From Pseudoflavonifractor intestinihominis (GTDB taxonomy: Bacteria > Bacillota > Clostridia > Oscillospirales > Oscillospiraceae): DNA of 64,000 bases. The position numbers and the translations under genes are program-made. The notes beneath the pieces are model-generated. The model saw nothing but the letters and a program-made list of their open reading frames with translations, was not told the DNA's origin and made no database searches. The DNA lies in NCBI RefSeq assembly GCF_040096055.1, contig NZ_JBBMFK010000003.1:124001-188000 (forward strand), given 5' to 3'. Below are positions 1-10,740 of this stretch, piece after piece; position 1 is the first letter of the stretch; each line of letters opens with the position of its first letter.

Positions 1-2
1 CC

Positions 3-1019
3 GGCACCCACGGCAAGACCACCACCACCTCCATGTGCACCCACATCGCCATGGCCGCCCAGGCCGACCCCACGGTGATGATCGGCGGCACCCTGCCCCT
101 GCTGGGGGCTGGCCACCGGGTGGGCCGGGGCGACACCATCATCCTGGAGAGCTGCGAATACTGCAACTCCTTTCTCTCCTTCTTCCCCACCGTGGCGGTG
201 ATCCTGGACATCGAGGCCGACCATCTGGACTTCTTCAAGGACCTGGCGGACGTGGAGCACTCCTTCCGCACCTTTGCCGACCTGGTGCCCGAGGACGGCG
301 TCATCGTGGCCAACCGGGACGACGAGAACACCATGCACACCCTGGAGGGCGAGACCCGGCCCATGGTCACCTTCGGTCTGGAGGAGGGCGACGTCCACGC
401 CGCCAACCTGACCTGGAACCGGGGCCTGCCCACCTTTGATATCATCTGGAAGGGCCAGCCCTTTGCCCATGTGTCCCTCCGGGTGCCCGGGGTGCACAAC
501 GTGAAGAACGCCCTGGCCGCCGCCGCGTCCGCCATTGTGCTGGGCATGCCCGCCAAGGCGGTGGAGGACGGCCTGTCCGCCTTCCGGGGCGCCGCCCGCC
601 GCTTTGAGCACAAGGGCAGCTACCACGGCGCCGAGGTCTACGACGACTACGCCCACCATCCCGGCGAGCTGAAGGCCCTCTTCGCCGCCGCCAGAAGCCT
701 GGGCTATGATCGGATCATCTGCGCCTTCCAGCCCCACACCTACTCCCGCACCAAGGCCCTGTTCGACGACTTCGTCCAGGTCCTCCAGGAGCCGGACGTG
801 ACCCTGCTGGCCGAGATCTTCGCCGCCCGTGAGGACAACACCATCGGCATCTCCTCCCGGGACCTGGCCGAGCGCATCCCCGGCTCCCGGTACTTCGCCA
901 CCCTCCCCGAGGTGACCGACGCCCTGGCCCAGCTTGCCCGCCCCGGCGACCTGATCCTCACCGTGGGCGCCGGCGACATCTACACCGCCGGCGAGGCCCT
1001 GGTCCAGCGCCAGGACTGA
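3..1019 (+). CDS. murC: UDP-N-acetylmuramate--L-alanine ligase, 5'-truncated by the window edge
   Basis: Cytoplasmic Mur ligase that joins L-alanine to UDP-MurNAc using ATP, the first step of the peptidoglycan stem peptide. The reading frame is open from base 3 and begins inside the ATP-binding P-loop (GTHGKTTTT), so roughly the first 110 residues of the usual ~450-residue enzyme lie outside the window. The central ligase domain and the C-terminal domain with the DDYAHHPGE motif (near codon 219) are intact, and the TGA stop is followed at once by a strong terminator. The DDYAHHP signature separates MurC from MurD/E/F; Mpl is less likely. Confidence 0.95.
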   Translation, partial: GTHGKTTTTSMCTHIAMAAQADPTVMIGGTLPLLGAGHRVGRGDTIILESCEYCNSFLSFFPTVAVILDIEADHLDFFKDLADVEHSFRTFADLVPEDGVIVANRDDENTMHTLEGETRPMVTFGLEEGDVHAANLTWNRGLPTFDIIWKGQPFAHVSLRVPGVHNVKNALAAAASAIVLGMPAKAVEDGLSAFRGAARRFEHKGSYHGAEVYDDYAHHPGELKALFAAARSLGYDRIICAFQPHTYSRTKALFDDFVQVLQEPDVTLLAEIFAAREDNTIGISSRDLAERIPGSRYFATLPEVTDALAQLARPGDLILTVGAGDIYTAGEALVQRQD

Positions 1020-1041
1020 GCACGCCTGAAACGCAGAAAAT

Positions 1042-1086
1042 GGCCCTCTGCCCGGAACAGTTGTGTTCCGGGCAGAGGGCCTTATT
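1042..1086. terminator. Bidirectional terminator between murC and the converging leftward gene
   Basis: A perfect 18-bp stem (arms 1042-1059 and 1064-1081) with a GTTG loop, followed on the + strand by TTATTGTT. It sits between two converging genes and probably serves both. Confidence 0.9.
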
Positions 1087-1094
1087 GTTATGGG

Positions 1095-2525
1095 TCACTT
1101 TTCCTGGCCGGGCAGCTCGGTGAGCCAGCCGGTGGGCACGGCGGCGCCGTCCTGGATGGCGTACATCCGGTAGCCCAGGGAGAAGCCGGTGACCTGCGCC
1201 GGGTCAATGGGCGCGGGGAAATACCAGGTGACGGCAAAGTGCCGCTCCTTCCCCGGCTCTGTCACATCAATCCCGTAGTACACCTTCCCATCCTCAACAA
1301 CCCGAGTCATCCGCTCATCCAGGTCGGAGATCTGGCCCCAGCCCTCGATGTCAATCCGGGTGCCGTCGGCCAGGTAGACGCTGACCGGATAGGCGGCGGG
1401 AGTGCCGCCCTTGCTGGTCAGCTCCAGACGGAGGCTGATGGCGGTCAGGTCCACACTCGTCATGGACATGCCGCTGAGGGTCTCGGACATGGTGGCTGAC
1501 CGCTGGGACAAATTTTTGGGGAAGAAGGTCAGCTCCCAGTTTCCCTCAATGCTCTCCTCGGTATAGAGCCTGATGTCCATGTCCTCCAGCTCCAGATGGG
1601 ACAGGCTCTCCCTGGTAAACACATCGCTGTCGGGGAAGCTGACGTCCAGATAGCGCCCGTCCCCCCAGACAAGCTGGTTGATTCTGTAACTGAGTATTTC
1701 CCGGTTATCCAGCTTCATGAAGGGGGTGGGGTCTGCGGCACACGTTACGTCTTCCGCCATCTCATACAGGATATGGAACACGCCGTTTTCATCAAAGCCG
1801 GAGGAGGAAATCCAGATAAGGTCGGTGCCCTCCAGCTTCACCGGGTTCTGGCCGGGCAGCAGTCCCCTGGCCTCGGCGCCCGAGTTCACCGACTTCTCGG
1901 TCAGCTCCTCGTCGGTGAACAGGCGGCTGCTGCGGGCGGCGGTGCTCAGGACCTCCTCCGGGAAGGGGATGCCCGTCAGCTCCCGGAGTCCGGGCTGGAA
2001 GCTGGCAAAGGTCAGGGTCAGGCTGCCGTCCTCATTGAAATACCGGCTGGTCATCATGGGCATCTCCAGCAGGGCGGTGCGGGTCTCAGGGTCGTAGCTG
2101 ATGCAGCTGGTGCCCAGCCTGCCATTGTAGGTCAGGTTCTCGCTCAGGCGGTCGCCGGTCAGGTCGGTGACCGACACGTAGGTCTTGGTGCCGCTCTCGT
2201 CGCTGAGGGCGGCCACCACGCTGACCTTCAGCCCCTGGTCGGTGACGGACACGCCGTCCACGTCCTGGACATAGGGGGCGAAGATGCCCAGGTGCTCCAT
2301 CAGGGCGTCCCAGTTGGTGCCCACTGCCAGGGCGGTGCCGGTGAGGGCGATCATCGCGGCGGCCATCACGGCGGCAATGCGGATTTTCTGTCTCATATAG
2401 ATGCTCCTCTCCGAGGGGTCGGCATTGAGGGCGGTGTTCACCCTGCGCCGAATGTCAGCGGGGTTGATTTCCGGGCATGGGCCGTTCAGCTCCATGTCCT
2501 TCCAGAGCCGTTCCATGCTGCTCAC
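1095..2525 (-). CDS. Membrane-anchored anti-sigma-like protein (DUF4179-type), partner of the upstream ECF sigma factor
   Basis: About 476 residues. A short cytoplasmic N-terminus (~55 residues) is followed by one transmembrane helix (near IAAVMAAAMIALTG) and a large extracytoplasmic beta-rich domain. This is the arrangement of Firmicutes sigma-coupled membrane proteins with DUF4179-like ectodomains. It overlaps the sigma gene by 4 bp (GTGA) if the GTG at 2525 is used. That GTG has AGGAGG about 9 nt upstream, whereas the ATG at 2516 lies too far from it. Translational coupling to the sigma gene suggests it holds the sigma factor inactive until a surface signal arrives. The anti-sigma role is inferred from position and topology. 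Confidence 0.7.
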   Translation of the reverse strand: MSSMERLWKDMELNGPCPEINPADIRRRVNTALNADPSERSIYMRQKIRIAAVMAAAMIALTGTALAVGTNWDALMEHLGIFAPYVQDVDGVSVTDQGLKVSVVAALSDESGTKTYVSVTDLTGDRLSENLTYNGRLGTSCISYDPETRTALLEMPMMTSRYFNEDGSLTLTFASFQPGLRELTGIPFPEEVLSTAARSSRLFTDEELTEKSVNSGAEARGLLPGQNPVKLEGTDLIWISSSGFDENGVFHILYEMAEDVTCAADPTPFMKLDNREILSYRINQLVWGDGRYLDVSFPDSDVFTRESLSHLELEDMDIRLYTEESIEGNWELTFFPKNLSQRSATMSETLSGMSMTSVDLTAISLRLELTSKGGTPAAYPVSVYLADGTRIDIEGWGQISDLDERMTRVVEDGKVYYGIDVTEPGKERHFAVTWYFPAPIDPAQVTGFSLGYRMYAIQDGAAVPTGWLTELPGQEK

Positions 2526-3067
2526 AGTCCTTCCCCTCCTTTCGTCAGAATCTCCCGGAGCTTTTTCCTGCCCCGGGACAGACGGATGCGGGCTGCGCCC
2601 GGGCTCAGGCCCAGGCCCCGTACCGCCTCGCTGAGTTTCTCGCCGTAGTAGTAGTGGCGGAGGAAGAGAGTCCGGTCCGGCTCTCCCAGACCGTCCACCG
2701 CCTGCCAGAGCCGCTCCGCCTGGTCTCTGGCGGCGGCGGTCTCCTCCGGTCCCTCCGCCGGGGACGGCCCGTCGTCCTCCGGCAGGGGCACGGTGGGCTT
2801 TGACCTGCGGAGGCAGTCCGTGGCCCGGTTGCGGGCCACTGCCCCCAGCCAGGGCCGCAGGCCCTGTTTCGGGTCCAGCTCGCCCACATGGGACCACAGG
2901 CTGAGGAACACATCAGAGACCACCTCCTCCATGTCCTCCCGGGTGGCGGAGGCCCCCAGGGTGCGCCAGACAATGGTACCGACATAGGCGGTATATCGGT
3001 TGATGGCCTGCTCCAGCGCCGTGCGGCTGCCCTTCTGCAGGCGGCGTACCAGCTTTTCATCCTCCAT
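2522..3067 (-). CDS. RNA polymerase ECF sigma factor (cassette 1)
   Basis: 181 residues with sigma-70 region 2 (residues ~20-90, ending in the ARNRATDCLRR DNA-melting/recognition segment) and region 4 (residues ~125-175, a LSPGAARIRLSRGRKKL helix-turn-helix), joined by a short acidic linker. This is the minimal two-domain ECF layout. It is the first gene of a leftward two-gene cassette, and the membrane protein gene follows with a 4-bp overlap. An ECF-like promoter lies 40-68 bp upstream of its ATG, which suggests self-activation. Length is typical for the family. Confidence 0.9.
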   Translation of the reverse strand: MEDEKLVRRLQKGSRTALEQAINRYTAYVGTIVWRTLGASATREDMEEVVSDVFLSLWSHVGELDPKQGLRPWLGAVARNRATDCLRRSKPTVPLPEDDGPSPAEGPEETAAARDQAERLWQAVDGLGEPDRTLFLRHYYYGEKLSEAVRGLGLSPGAARIRLSRGRKKLREILTKGGEGL

Positions 3068-3106
3068 GCCGCCACTCCTCTCTTCCTAAAACCGGTTTCG
3101 CTCTGA

Positions 3107-3135
3107 TATACGGACGGACGGAGAAAAAGGTTTCA
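3107..3135 (-). promoter_or_regulatory. Candidate ECF-type autoregulated promoter of cassette 1
   Basis: Reading leftward, TGAAAC (3130-3135), a 17-nt spacer, then CGTATA (3107-3112). This resembles the TGAAAC / CGT class used by extracytoplasmic-function sigma factors. The same spacing occurs upstream of the third sigma gene in this window. Confidence 0.55.
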
Positions 3136-3157
3136 CATGGGACGAGAAATTTTTTCT

Positions 3158-3820
3158 CTACCGCAGCAGCCGGAAGCGGTTCTTCTCTGCCTCCAGAATC
3201 CCCTCCCGCCGCAGGGCGGACAGCTCCCGGGACAGGGCGCTCCGGTCCACACAGAGATAGTCCGCCAGGGCCTGCCGGTCAAAGGGGATGGCAAAGGAAT
3301 CGCTCCCGGCCCTGGCCGCCTGGGCGGAGAGATAGGAGAGCAGTTTCTCCCGGATGGTCCGCTGGGACACATGCTCCAGCTTGGCGGACAGGAGGATGTT
3401 CTTCCCCGCCAGCACGGACAGCAGGTTGGTGACCAGACGGCTGTGGAAGGTGCAGGAGGAGGGGCAGACCCCCACCACCCGGGCGATGTCCAGCAGCAGC
3501 ACGCCGCTGTCCTCCACCGCCCACACCGACACCGGCAGGGCCTCGGTTCCGGCACAGGCGTGAGCCTCGCCGAAGATGCCCGCCGGAGGCACCGAGGAGA
3601 GCACGGTTCTGCGGCCCTCCCGGTCCTCCCGGCACACCTGGAGCCGCCCGGACAGCACCACGCCCAGCCAGCGGGCGGGCTCCCCGGCCCGGAACACCGC
3701 CTCTCCCCTGCTGAATTTCCGCTCCACCGCCCCCAGGCAGTCCAGCATGGCCTCCATATCCTGCTCTGCAATTCCGGCGAAAAGAGGCGTCTTTCGGAGC
3801 ACCGGCAGAAATTTCCCCAT
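3158..3820 (-). CDS. Crp/Fnr family transcriptional regulator
   Basis: 220 residues: an N-terminal cyclic-nucleotide-binding-type beta-barrel (residues ~15-130), a dimerisation helix, and a C-terminal Crp-type winged helix (residues ~150-210, with FDRQALADYLCVDRSALSRE as the recognition region). The start is the ATG at 3820, with GGAGG 7 nt upstream; longer in-frame extensions run into the divergent gene. It is transcribed away from a ferredoxin-type protein gene, and a 14-bp palindrome lies between them. Clostridial regulators paired this way often control redox or nitrosative-stress genes. There is no N-terminal cysteine cluster of the Fnr type, so the signal is unknown. Confidence 0.88.
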   Translation of the reverse strand: MGKFLPVLRKTPLFAGIAEQDMEAMLDCLGAVERKFSRGEAVFRAGEPARWLGVVLSGRLQVCREDREGRRTVLSSVPPAGIFGEAHACAGTEALPVSVWAVEDSGVLLLDIARVVGVCPSSCTFHSRLVTNLLSVLAGKNILLSAKLEHVSQRTIREKLLSYLSAQAARAGSDSFAIPFDRQALADYLCVDRSALSRELSALRREGILEAEKNRFRLLR

Positions 3821-3835
3821 GTTTTTTCCTCCTGC

Positions 3836-3849
3836 GTTGCAATTGCAAC
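3836..3849. promoter_or_regulatory. 14-bp perfect palindrome, probable operator of the Crp/Fnr regulator
   Basis: GTTGCAATTGCAAC reads the same on both strands and has the two-half-site layout of Crp/Fnr boxes (TTGNN..NNCAA). It lies 16 bp from the regulator's ATG and overlaps the -35 zone of the ferredoxin gene. Confidence 0.6.
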
Positions 3850-3893
3850 AGAAAATGTGATACCAGTATAGTATGATTTCCTTACAAACACAA
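3843..3893. promoter_or_regulatory. Overlapping divergent promoters of the regulator and the ferredoxin gene
   Basis: Leftward: TTGTGT (3888-3893), 17 nt, TATACT (3865-3870). Rightward: two -10 candidates. TATAGT (3867-3872) lies 18 nt from TTGCAA. TATGAT (3872-3877) would place the palindrome centre at -41.5, the class II activator position. Start sites are predicted, not known. Confidence 0.5.
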
Positions 3894-3907
3894 GGAGGGT
3901 TTTCCCT

Positions 3908-4621
3908 ATGATTCGGAAGATTATCAAGATTGACGCGGACAAGTGCAACGGCTGCGGCGCCTGCGCGGCGGCCTGCCATGAGGGAGCCATCGGCATGGTG
4001 GACGGCAAGGCCCATCTGCTCCGCGAGGACTACTGCGACGGCCTGGGGGACTGCCTCCCCGCCTGCCCCACCGGGGCCATCACCTTTGAGGAGCGGGAGG
4101 CGCCCGCCTACGACCACGCCGCCGTCATGGCCTCCAAGGCGGCCAAGGAGAAGGCCGCTGCCGCGCCCAGCCCCTGCGGCTGCCCGGGCAGCATGAGCCG
4201 CGCCATCCGCCGTGAGGCCCGCCCCGCCGCCGCCGGTGAGATCCCCAGCGAGCTGCGGCAGTGGCCGGTCCAGATCAAGCTGGTCAACCCCATGTCCCCC
4301 TGGCTGAGCGGCGCCGACGTGCTCATCGCCGCCGACTGCACCGCCTATGCCTACGGCGCCTTCCACCGGGACTTCATCCGGGGCCGGGTGGTGCTGGTGG
4401 GCTGCCCCAAGCTGGACGAGGGAGACTACACCGACAAGCTCACCGAGATCTTCCGCCGCAACGACGTGCGCAGCGTCACCGTGGCGCGCATGGAGGTGCC
4501 CTGCTGCGGCGGCATCCAGCGGGCCGCGGAGCAGGCTGTGGCCAACTCCGGCAAGGCCATCCCCCTCACCATCTCGGTCATCTCCGCCGAGGGTGAGATC
4601 CTCCGCACCATCAGACAGTAA
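3908..4621 (+). CDS. 4Fe-4S dicluster ferredoxin-domain protein
   Basis: 237 residues. The N-terminal ~60 residues hold a bacterial ferredoxin fold: first cluster motif CNGCGACAAAC, second a variant CDGLGDCLPAC, each followed by P/HxGA. A linker follows, then a C-terminal domain with further cysteines (VLIAADC, VLVGCPKLD, PCCGG). This layout is common for iron-sulfur proteins encoded next to Crp/Fnr regulators in Clostridia, often with hcp. It probably passes electrons in an anaerobic redox or nitrosative-stress response; the partner is not in this window. The ATG has AAGGAGGG upstream. Confidence 0.85.
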   Translation: MIRKIIKIDADKCNGCGACAAACHEGAIGMVDGKAHLLREDYCDGLGDCLPACPTGAITFEEREAPAYDHAAVMASKAAKEKAAAAPSPCGCPGSMSRAIRREARPAAAGEIPSELRQWPVQIKLVNPMSPWLSGADVLIAADCTAYAYGAFHRDFIRGRVVLVGCPKLDEGDYTDKLTEIFRRNDVRSVTVARMEVPCCGGIQRAAEQAVANSGKAIPLTISVISAEGEILRTIRQ

Positions 4622-4630
4622 GAACGACAA

Positions 4631-4673
4631 AACGCGCCCCGCCTCAGAGTGTCTGAGGCGGGGCGCGTTTTTG
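4631..4673. terminator. Terminator after the ferredoxin gene
   Basis: A perfect 18-bp stem (4631-4648 / 4652-4669) with a GTG loop, ending in TTTTT on the + strand. It lies between converging genes. Confidence 0.92.
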
Positions 4674-4717
4674 GGACAAAGAGACGGGGCAAGCGGCAGC
4701 CGCTTGCTCCGTCCTGC

Positions 4718-7246
<2,529 letters not shown>

Positions 7247-7395
7247 ATCGTTCAGCTCCTTTAAGGGGGATATTTTCTCCCCTTGGGGCCCTACTGTGCC
7301 CCGGAGAAAAAATTCTAGAGCGAAATTGTGAACTGGGTATGAATTTCTGGTAATTTACTTGGTTTTTTATTTTCCAGCCCTCCGGGCCGGCGGAC

Positions 7396-7929
7396 TCACT
7401 TCTTCTTGCCCAGTACGCTCACGTACAGCCACAGGTAGTAGAGGAAGGCCAGGATGGTCAGGGCCAGGGCGAAGGAGATCATGCCGGTGGCCCAGCCCCG
7501 GGGGATCTGGGGAAAGAGCACCAGGGCGGCGCACACCACAAAGAACACAAAGGTGGAGATCTTGCCCAGCCAGTTGGAGGGGATCACGTCGTCGATCTTG
7601 TGGAGCATGGACAGGGCGCCCAGGCCCATGGCGGCCTCCTTGCAGAAGAAGATGATCACCGCCCAGATGGGGATGATGCCCGCCGCCGTGATGCAGACGA
7701 TGACCGTAAAGGTCATCAGCTTGTCGGCCAGCGGGTCCAGAATCCGCCCCAGGCGGGTGATCTGGTTGAAGTGGCGGGCGATGTAGCCGTCGGCCACGTC
7801 GGTGACAAAGGCCAGGGCGTACACCCCGGCCGCCCAGTACCGGGCCGTGGGAAAGGGCTGGAAGAACACCACCGCGAAGACCGGCACCATGGCCAGCCGG
7901 AGCAGGGAGAGGAAATTGGGCACGTTCAT
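7396..7929 (-). CDS. pgsA: CDP-diacylglycerol--glycerol-3-phosphate 3-phosphatidyltransferase
   Basis: 177-residue membrane enzyme that makes phosphatidylglycerol phosphate, the committed step to phosphatidylglycerol and cardiolipin. It carries the full CDP-alcohol phosphotransferase signature D-x2-D-G-x2-A-R-x8-G-x3-D-x3-D, beginning DVADGYIAR near residue 47, and four to five hydrophobic segments. The ATG at 7929 has AAGGTG upstream; an in-frame ATG at 7944 has none. It is the last gene of a long leftward operon, 41 bp after cvpA. Confidence 0.92.
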   Translation of the reverse strand: MNVPNFLSLLRLAMVPVFAVVFFQPFPTARYWAAGVYALAFVTDVADGYIARHFNQITRLGRILDPLADKLMTFTVIVCITAAGIIPIWAVIIFFCKEAAMGLGALSMLHKIDDVIPSNWLGKISTFVFFVVCAALVLFPQIPRGWATGMISFALALTILAFLYYLWLYVSVLGKKK

Positions 7930-7970
7930 CGTTAACACCTTCATTTGTGTGGAATGGCGGAGATGCTCCG

Positions 7971-8678
7971 TTACAGGCCCTGGAGCAGAGCCAGGGGGTT
8001 GGTGGTCATGAAGAACTTCAGCAGGTGGGTCTGCTGGACTGCCTCCTCCGGGATGAGCTTGCCGGAGTACTGGATGATCCAGGCCGCCAGAAAGAGGATG
8101 ATCACGCCCTTGATCAGGCCCATGGCCGCGCCCCCGGTCTTGTTGAGGAAGTTCAGGCCGGGCAGCTTTGCCACCAGGTCCACCGCATGGGAGAACACCT
8201 TCCACGCGATCAGGATGGCCGCGAACGCGACGGTGAAGATCACCGTATAGGCCACCGACTGGGCGATGGCGGCGGCCACGGCCGCTGCCGCGTTGGCGGC
8301 CACGGCGGTCATGCCGTCCTGCACCGCCTGGTCGATGGTGTTCACCAGGTCCTCATAGAGTCCCATATCCTTGAGCACGGACAGCACGTCCTGAAGGGGA
8401 TAGTCCTCCCCTTCCGTCAGGCCGGCGGCGGCGTCCCCCACCGGGTCGGACTGCTGGAACTGCTCCTCCAGCTTCTCCTCAATGGCCTGGGCGAATCGGG
8501 GCTCCAGGGCGGCGCCCACCTTGGGCGCCAGCAGCCCGGCCAGGAAGCTGGCCCCCACAAAGGCCACGATCACGGCCAGCAGGCCGCACAGGGAGAGCAC
8601 AAAGCCCCTGGACGCGCCCCGCCAGGCGAAGACGGCCAGAATGGCCAGAATTGCGATGTCAAATACCAGATAAGCCAT
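7971..8678 (-). CDS. cvpA: CvpA family membrane protein
   Basis: 235 residues with an N-terminal hydrophobic hairpin, an extracytoplasmic insert (~60-140) and further membrane segments ending in a WIIQYSGK motif. This is the CvpA (colicin V production) layout. The precise role of CvpA proteins is not settled; links to envelope stress and purine metabolism are reported for the family. The start was chosen at the ATG with GGAGG 5-6 nt upstream, not at the longer TTG/ATG alternatives. It lies between the DUF5711 gene and pgsA in a leftward operon. Confidence 0.8.
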   Translation of the reverse strand: MAYLVFDIAILAILAVFAWRGASRGFVLSLCGLLAVIVAFVGASFLAGLLAPKVGAALEPRFAQAIEEKLEEQFQQSDPVGDAAAGLTEGEDYPLQDVLSVLKDMGLYEDLVNTIDQAVQDGMTAVAANAAAAVAAAIAQSVAYTVIFTVAFAAILIAWKVFSHAVDLVAKLPGLNFLNKTGGAAMGLIKGVIILFLAAWIIQYSGKLIPEEAVQQTHLLKFFMTTNPLALLQGL

Positions 8679-8716
8679 GGGAACCTCCATATGGAATCTC
8701 AAAAAGGGTTTCTGAT

Positions 8717-9919
8717 TCAGCCCGGGATGTAGAGCCGGGCGGTCTTCGCGCCGATGAGCATGGCTGTGCCGTCCGACCGCATGAGCACCTTCTGGGCGTT
8801 CTGGGTGCCGGACAGGCTGTCATAGAGGCGGAGATCCGAGGTGTAGATGTCCAGCCGGTCGGCGGTGAGCACGGCGATATACCGCCCCGACGCGGACAGA
8901 GAGAGCACCTGCTCCCCGATGTCCAGGGTGCCCGTCACGGCTCCCGACTGGTCGGTCACCAGCAGCTGGGCCTGGGTGCCGGCCCGGTACTTGCCCAGCA
9001 GCAGCGCCGCGTACCCGTCCCCGTCCAGGGAGAACTCCTTCAGGTACTGGTCGGGGTAGCTGTAGGCGCCCTGCCGCTGCCCCAGGCTCTTCTCCGCCAG
9101 GGAGAAGTCAAACACCCCCGTGTCCCCCAGGGCCCACAGGGCGTCGCCCTGCTGCCGCAGGTCCAGGACCACGCTGCCGTCCAGCGTGCTGGACACGTCC
9201 GGCTCGGTCTCCTCCTCGGTCCGGTCCAGTCGGTAGAAGTCCAGGCTGCTGACAAAGGACGCGCCGCTCTGGCTGACCGTCACCGCCGCCAGGTACTTCC
9301 CGTCCTCCGTCACCACCGCGTCCATCACAAAGCCGCTGGACCGGTTCAGCTGGAGCACCGGCTGCTGCTGGGGATTGTACACCATGATGGAGCCCTTGTA
9401 GCTGGCGGCCTGGGTGACCACGGCCAGCCAGCCGGCAGCGTTGATCCGGGCGGACAGGATGGTCTTGTCATCCTCCGCGCCCAGGGAGAACACCTTCTCC
9501 TTGTCCCGGAACAGGTAGAGGGTGCTGCCGCCGGCGTCATAGGCCAGGGACCACTCCCCCGCCGCCATGGCCACCGGCTGCTCCATCACGATCTGCTCGT
9601 CCACATACTGGGTGCCGCTGCCGGAAAAGAGCCGCACGCCGGTGGTGGAGCTCACCAGCAGGTTCTCCCCCGCCGAGACGAAGATGTCCCGGGTGCTGCC
9701 CTCGTGGACAAAGGACTCGGCCTGGCCGCTGTCGTTGCGCTCCAGGCTGCGGTAGGTGAAGTAACGCCGGATCACGTCAAAGTTCAGCCGGTCCCGGTAA
9801 ACCACCAGGGTCACCGCGCCGAAGATCAGGGCCAGCGTCACCAGAAAGGCCAGCAGACGGACCAGAATATTCGCTTTTTTCTTCTGCCCGCCGCCGGGCT
9901 CCGCCTGTCTGTCGTTCAT
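8717..9919 (-). CDS. DUF5711 family single-pass membrane protein with beta-propeller-like repeats
   Basis: 400 residues: a hydrophilic, lysine-rich cytoplasmic start, one transmembrane helix (~21-42) and an extracytoplasmic domain made of repeated ~40-residue units (for example VFSLGAEDDKTILSARI and LSLSASGRYIAVLTADRLDI). The repeats resemble WD/PQQ beta-propeller blades and match the DUF5711 family of Clostridia. Function unknown. The gene sits between truA and cvpA, spaced 34 and 38 bp, so it is very likely co-transcribed with them. Confidence 0.7.
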   Translation of the reverse strand: MNDRQAEPGGGQKKKANILVRLLAFLVTLALIFGAVTLVVYRDRLNFDVIRRYFTYRSLERNDSGQAESFVHEGSTRDIFVSAGENLLVSSTTGVRLFSGSGTQYVDEQIVMEQPVAMAAGEWSLAYDAGGSTLYLFRDKEKVFSLGAEDDKTILSARINAAGWLAVVTQAASYKGSIMVYNPQQQPVLQLNRSSGFVMDAVVTEDGKYLAAVTVSQSGASFVSSLDFYRLDRTEEETEPDVSSTLDGSVVLDLRQQGDALWALGDTGVFDFSLAEKSLGQRQGAYSYPDQYLKEFSLDGDGYAALLLGKYRAGTQAQLLVTDQSGAVTGTLDIGEQVLSLSASGRYIAVLTADRLDIYTSDLRLYDSLSGTQNAQKVLMRSDGTAMLIGAKTARLYIPG

Positions 9920-9953
9920 GTGTATGCACCAAATTCCTTAAAAATTCTGCCCC

Positions 9954-10703
9954 TCAGAGCACGTCCTCTTCGTACCACAGTTTGGTCATGTACAGGCCGC
10001 CCGGAGGCGCGGTTGGACCTGCCGCCGTGCGGCAGCGGCCCTCCAGGATGTCGCTCACCGCCTCCGGCGGGAACTTGCCCTCCGCGGCGTACACGCAGGT
10101 GCCCACCATGGCCCGCACCATGTTGTAGAGAAAGCCGTTGGCGCACACCCGGCACTCGATCATGTCCCCCGAGCGGGACATATTGAAATAGTGTACGGTG
10201 CGCACCGTGGACTGTACCTCTGTGCCCACCGACTGGACGGCGGCAAAGTCGTGGGTGCCCACGAACCGGTCGGCCGCCGCCTGCATCACAGTCTCGTCCA
10301 GGTGCTTGGGGTAGAACCAGACCCGGTTGACAAAAAAGGCGTTGCGGATGCGGGAGTTGTAGATGCGGTAGGTGTACTCCTTTTTGATACAGGAGCCGAT
10401 GGCGTTGAAGCCGTCGTGGACCTCCGTGGCCTTGACCACCACGATGTCCTCCGGCAGGCGGGTGTTCACCGCCAGGGGGAGCCGGTCGCAGGGGATGGTG
10501 GAGGTGGTACGGAAGTTGGCGATATAGGTCTCCGCATGGACGCCCGCGTCGGTGCGGCCCGCGCCGGTGCACTTCACCGGGTGGCCCACCACTGTGGCCA
10601 GCGCCTTCTCCAGCGTGTCCTCAATGGTGACGGCGTTCTTCTGGATCTGCCACCCGTGATAAGCGGTGCCCACGTACATCAATTTTAACGCTATATTTCT
10701 CAT
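9954..10703 (-). CDS. truA: tRNA pseudouridine(38-40) synthase TruA
   Basis: 249-residue enzyme that converts uridines 38-40 of the tRNA anticodon arm to pseudouridine. The catalytic aspartate is in GAGRTDAGVHA (D52), and the family motifs RNAFFVNR and VRAMVGTCV are present. It lies downstream of ecfT, the usual position of truA in Firmicutes, 37 bp after the ecfT stop. Length is normal. Confidence 0.95.
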   Translation of the reverse strand: MRNIALKLMYVGTAYHGWQIQKNAVTIEDTLEKALATVVGHPVKCTGAGRTDAGVHAETYIANFRTTSTIPCDRLPLAVNTRLPEDIVVVKATEVHDGFNAIGSCIKKEYTYRIYNSRIRNAFFVNRVWFYPKHLDETVMQAAADRFVGTHDFAAVQSVGTEVQSTVRTVHYFNMSRSGDMIECRVCANGFLYNMVRAMVGTCVYAAEGKFPPEAVSDILEGRCRTAAGPTAPPGGLYMTKLWYEEDVL

Positions 10704-10740
10704 AAAGTCATAGAGCTTTCATTAGAAATTTCTTAATTTT

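Noticed and set aside
2526..2897. N-terminal extension of the first anti-sigma-like gene by about 120 codons
   Set aside because: The extension lies wholly inside the sigma-factor gene in another frame. A GTG with a good ribosome site at 2525 explains the start.
8651..10186. A 511-codon open frame on the + strand
   Set aside because: It runs antisense across the DUF5711 gene and into truA, and shows no protein-like pattern.
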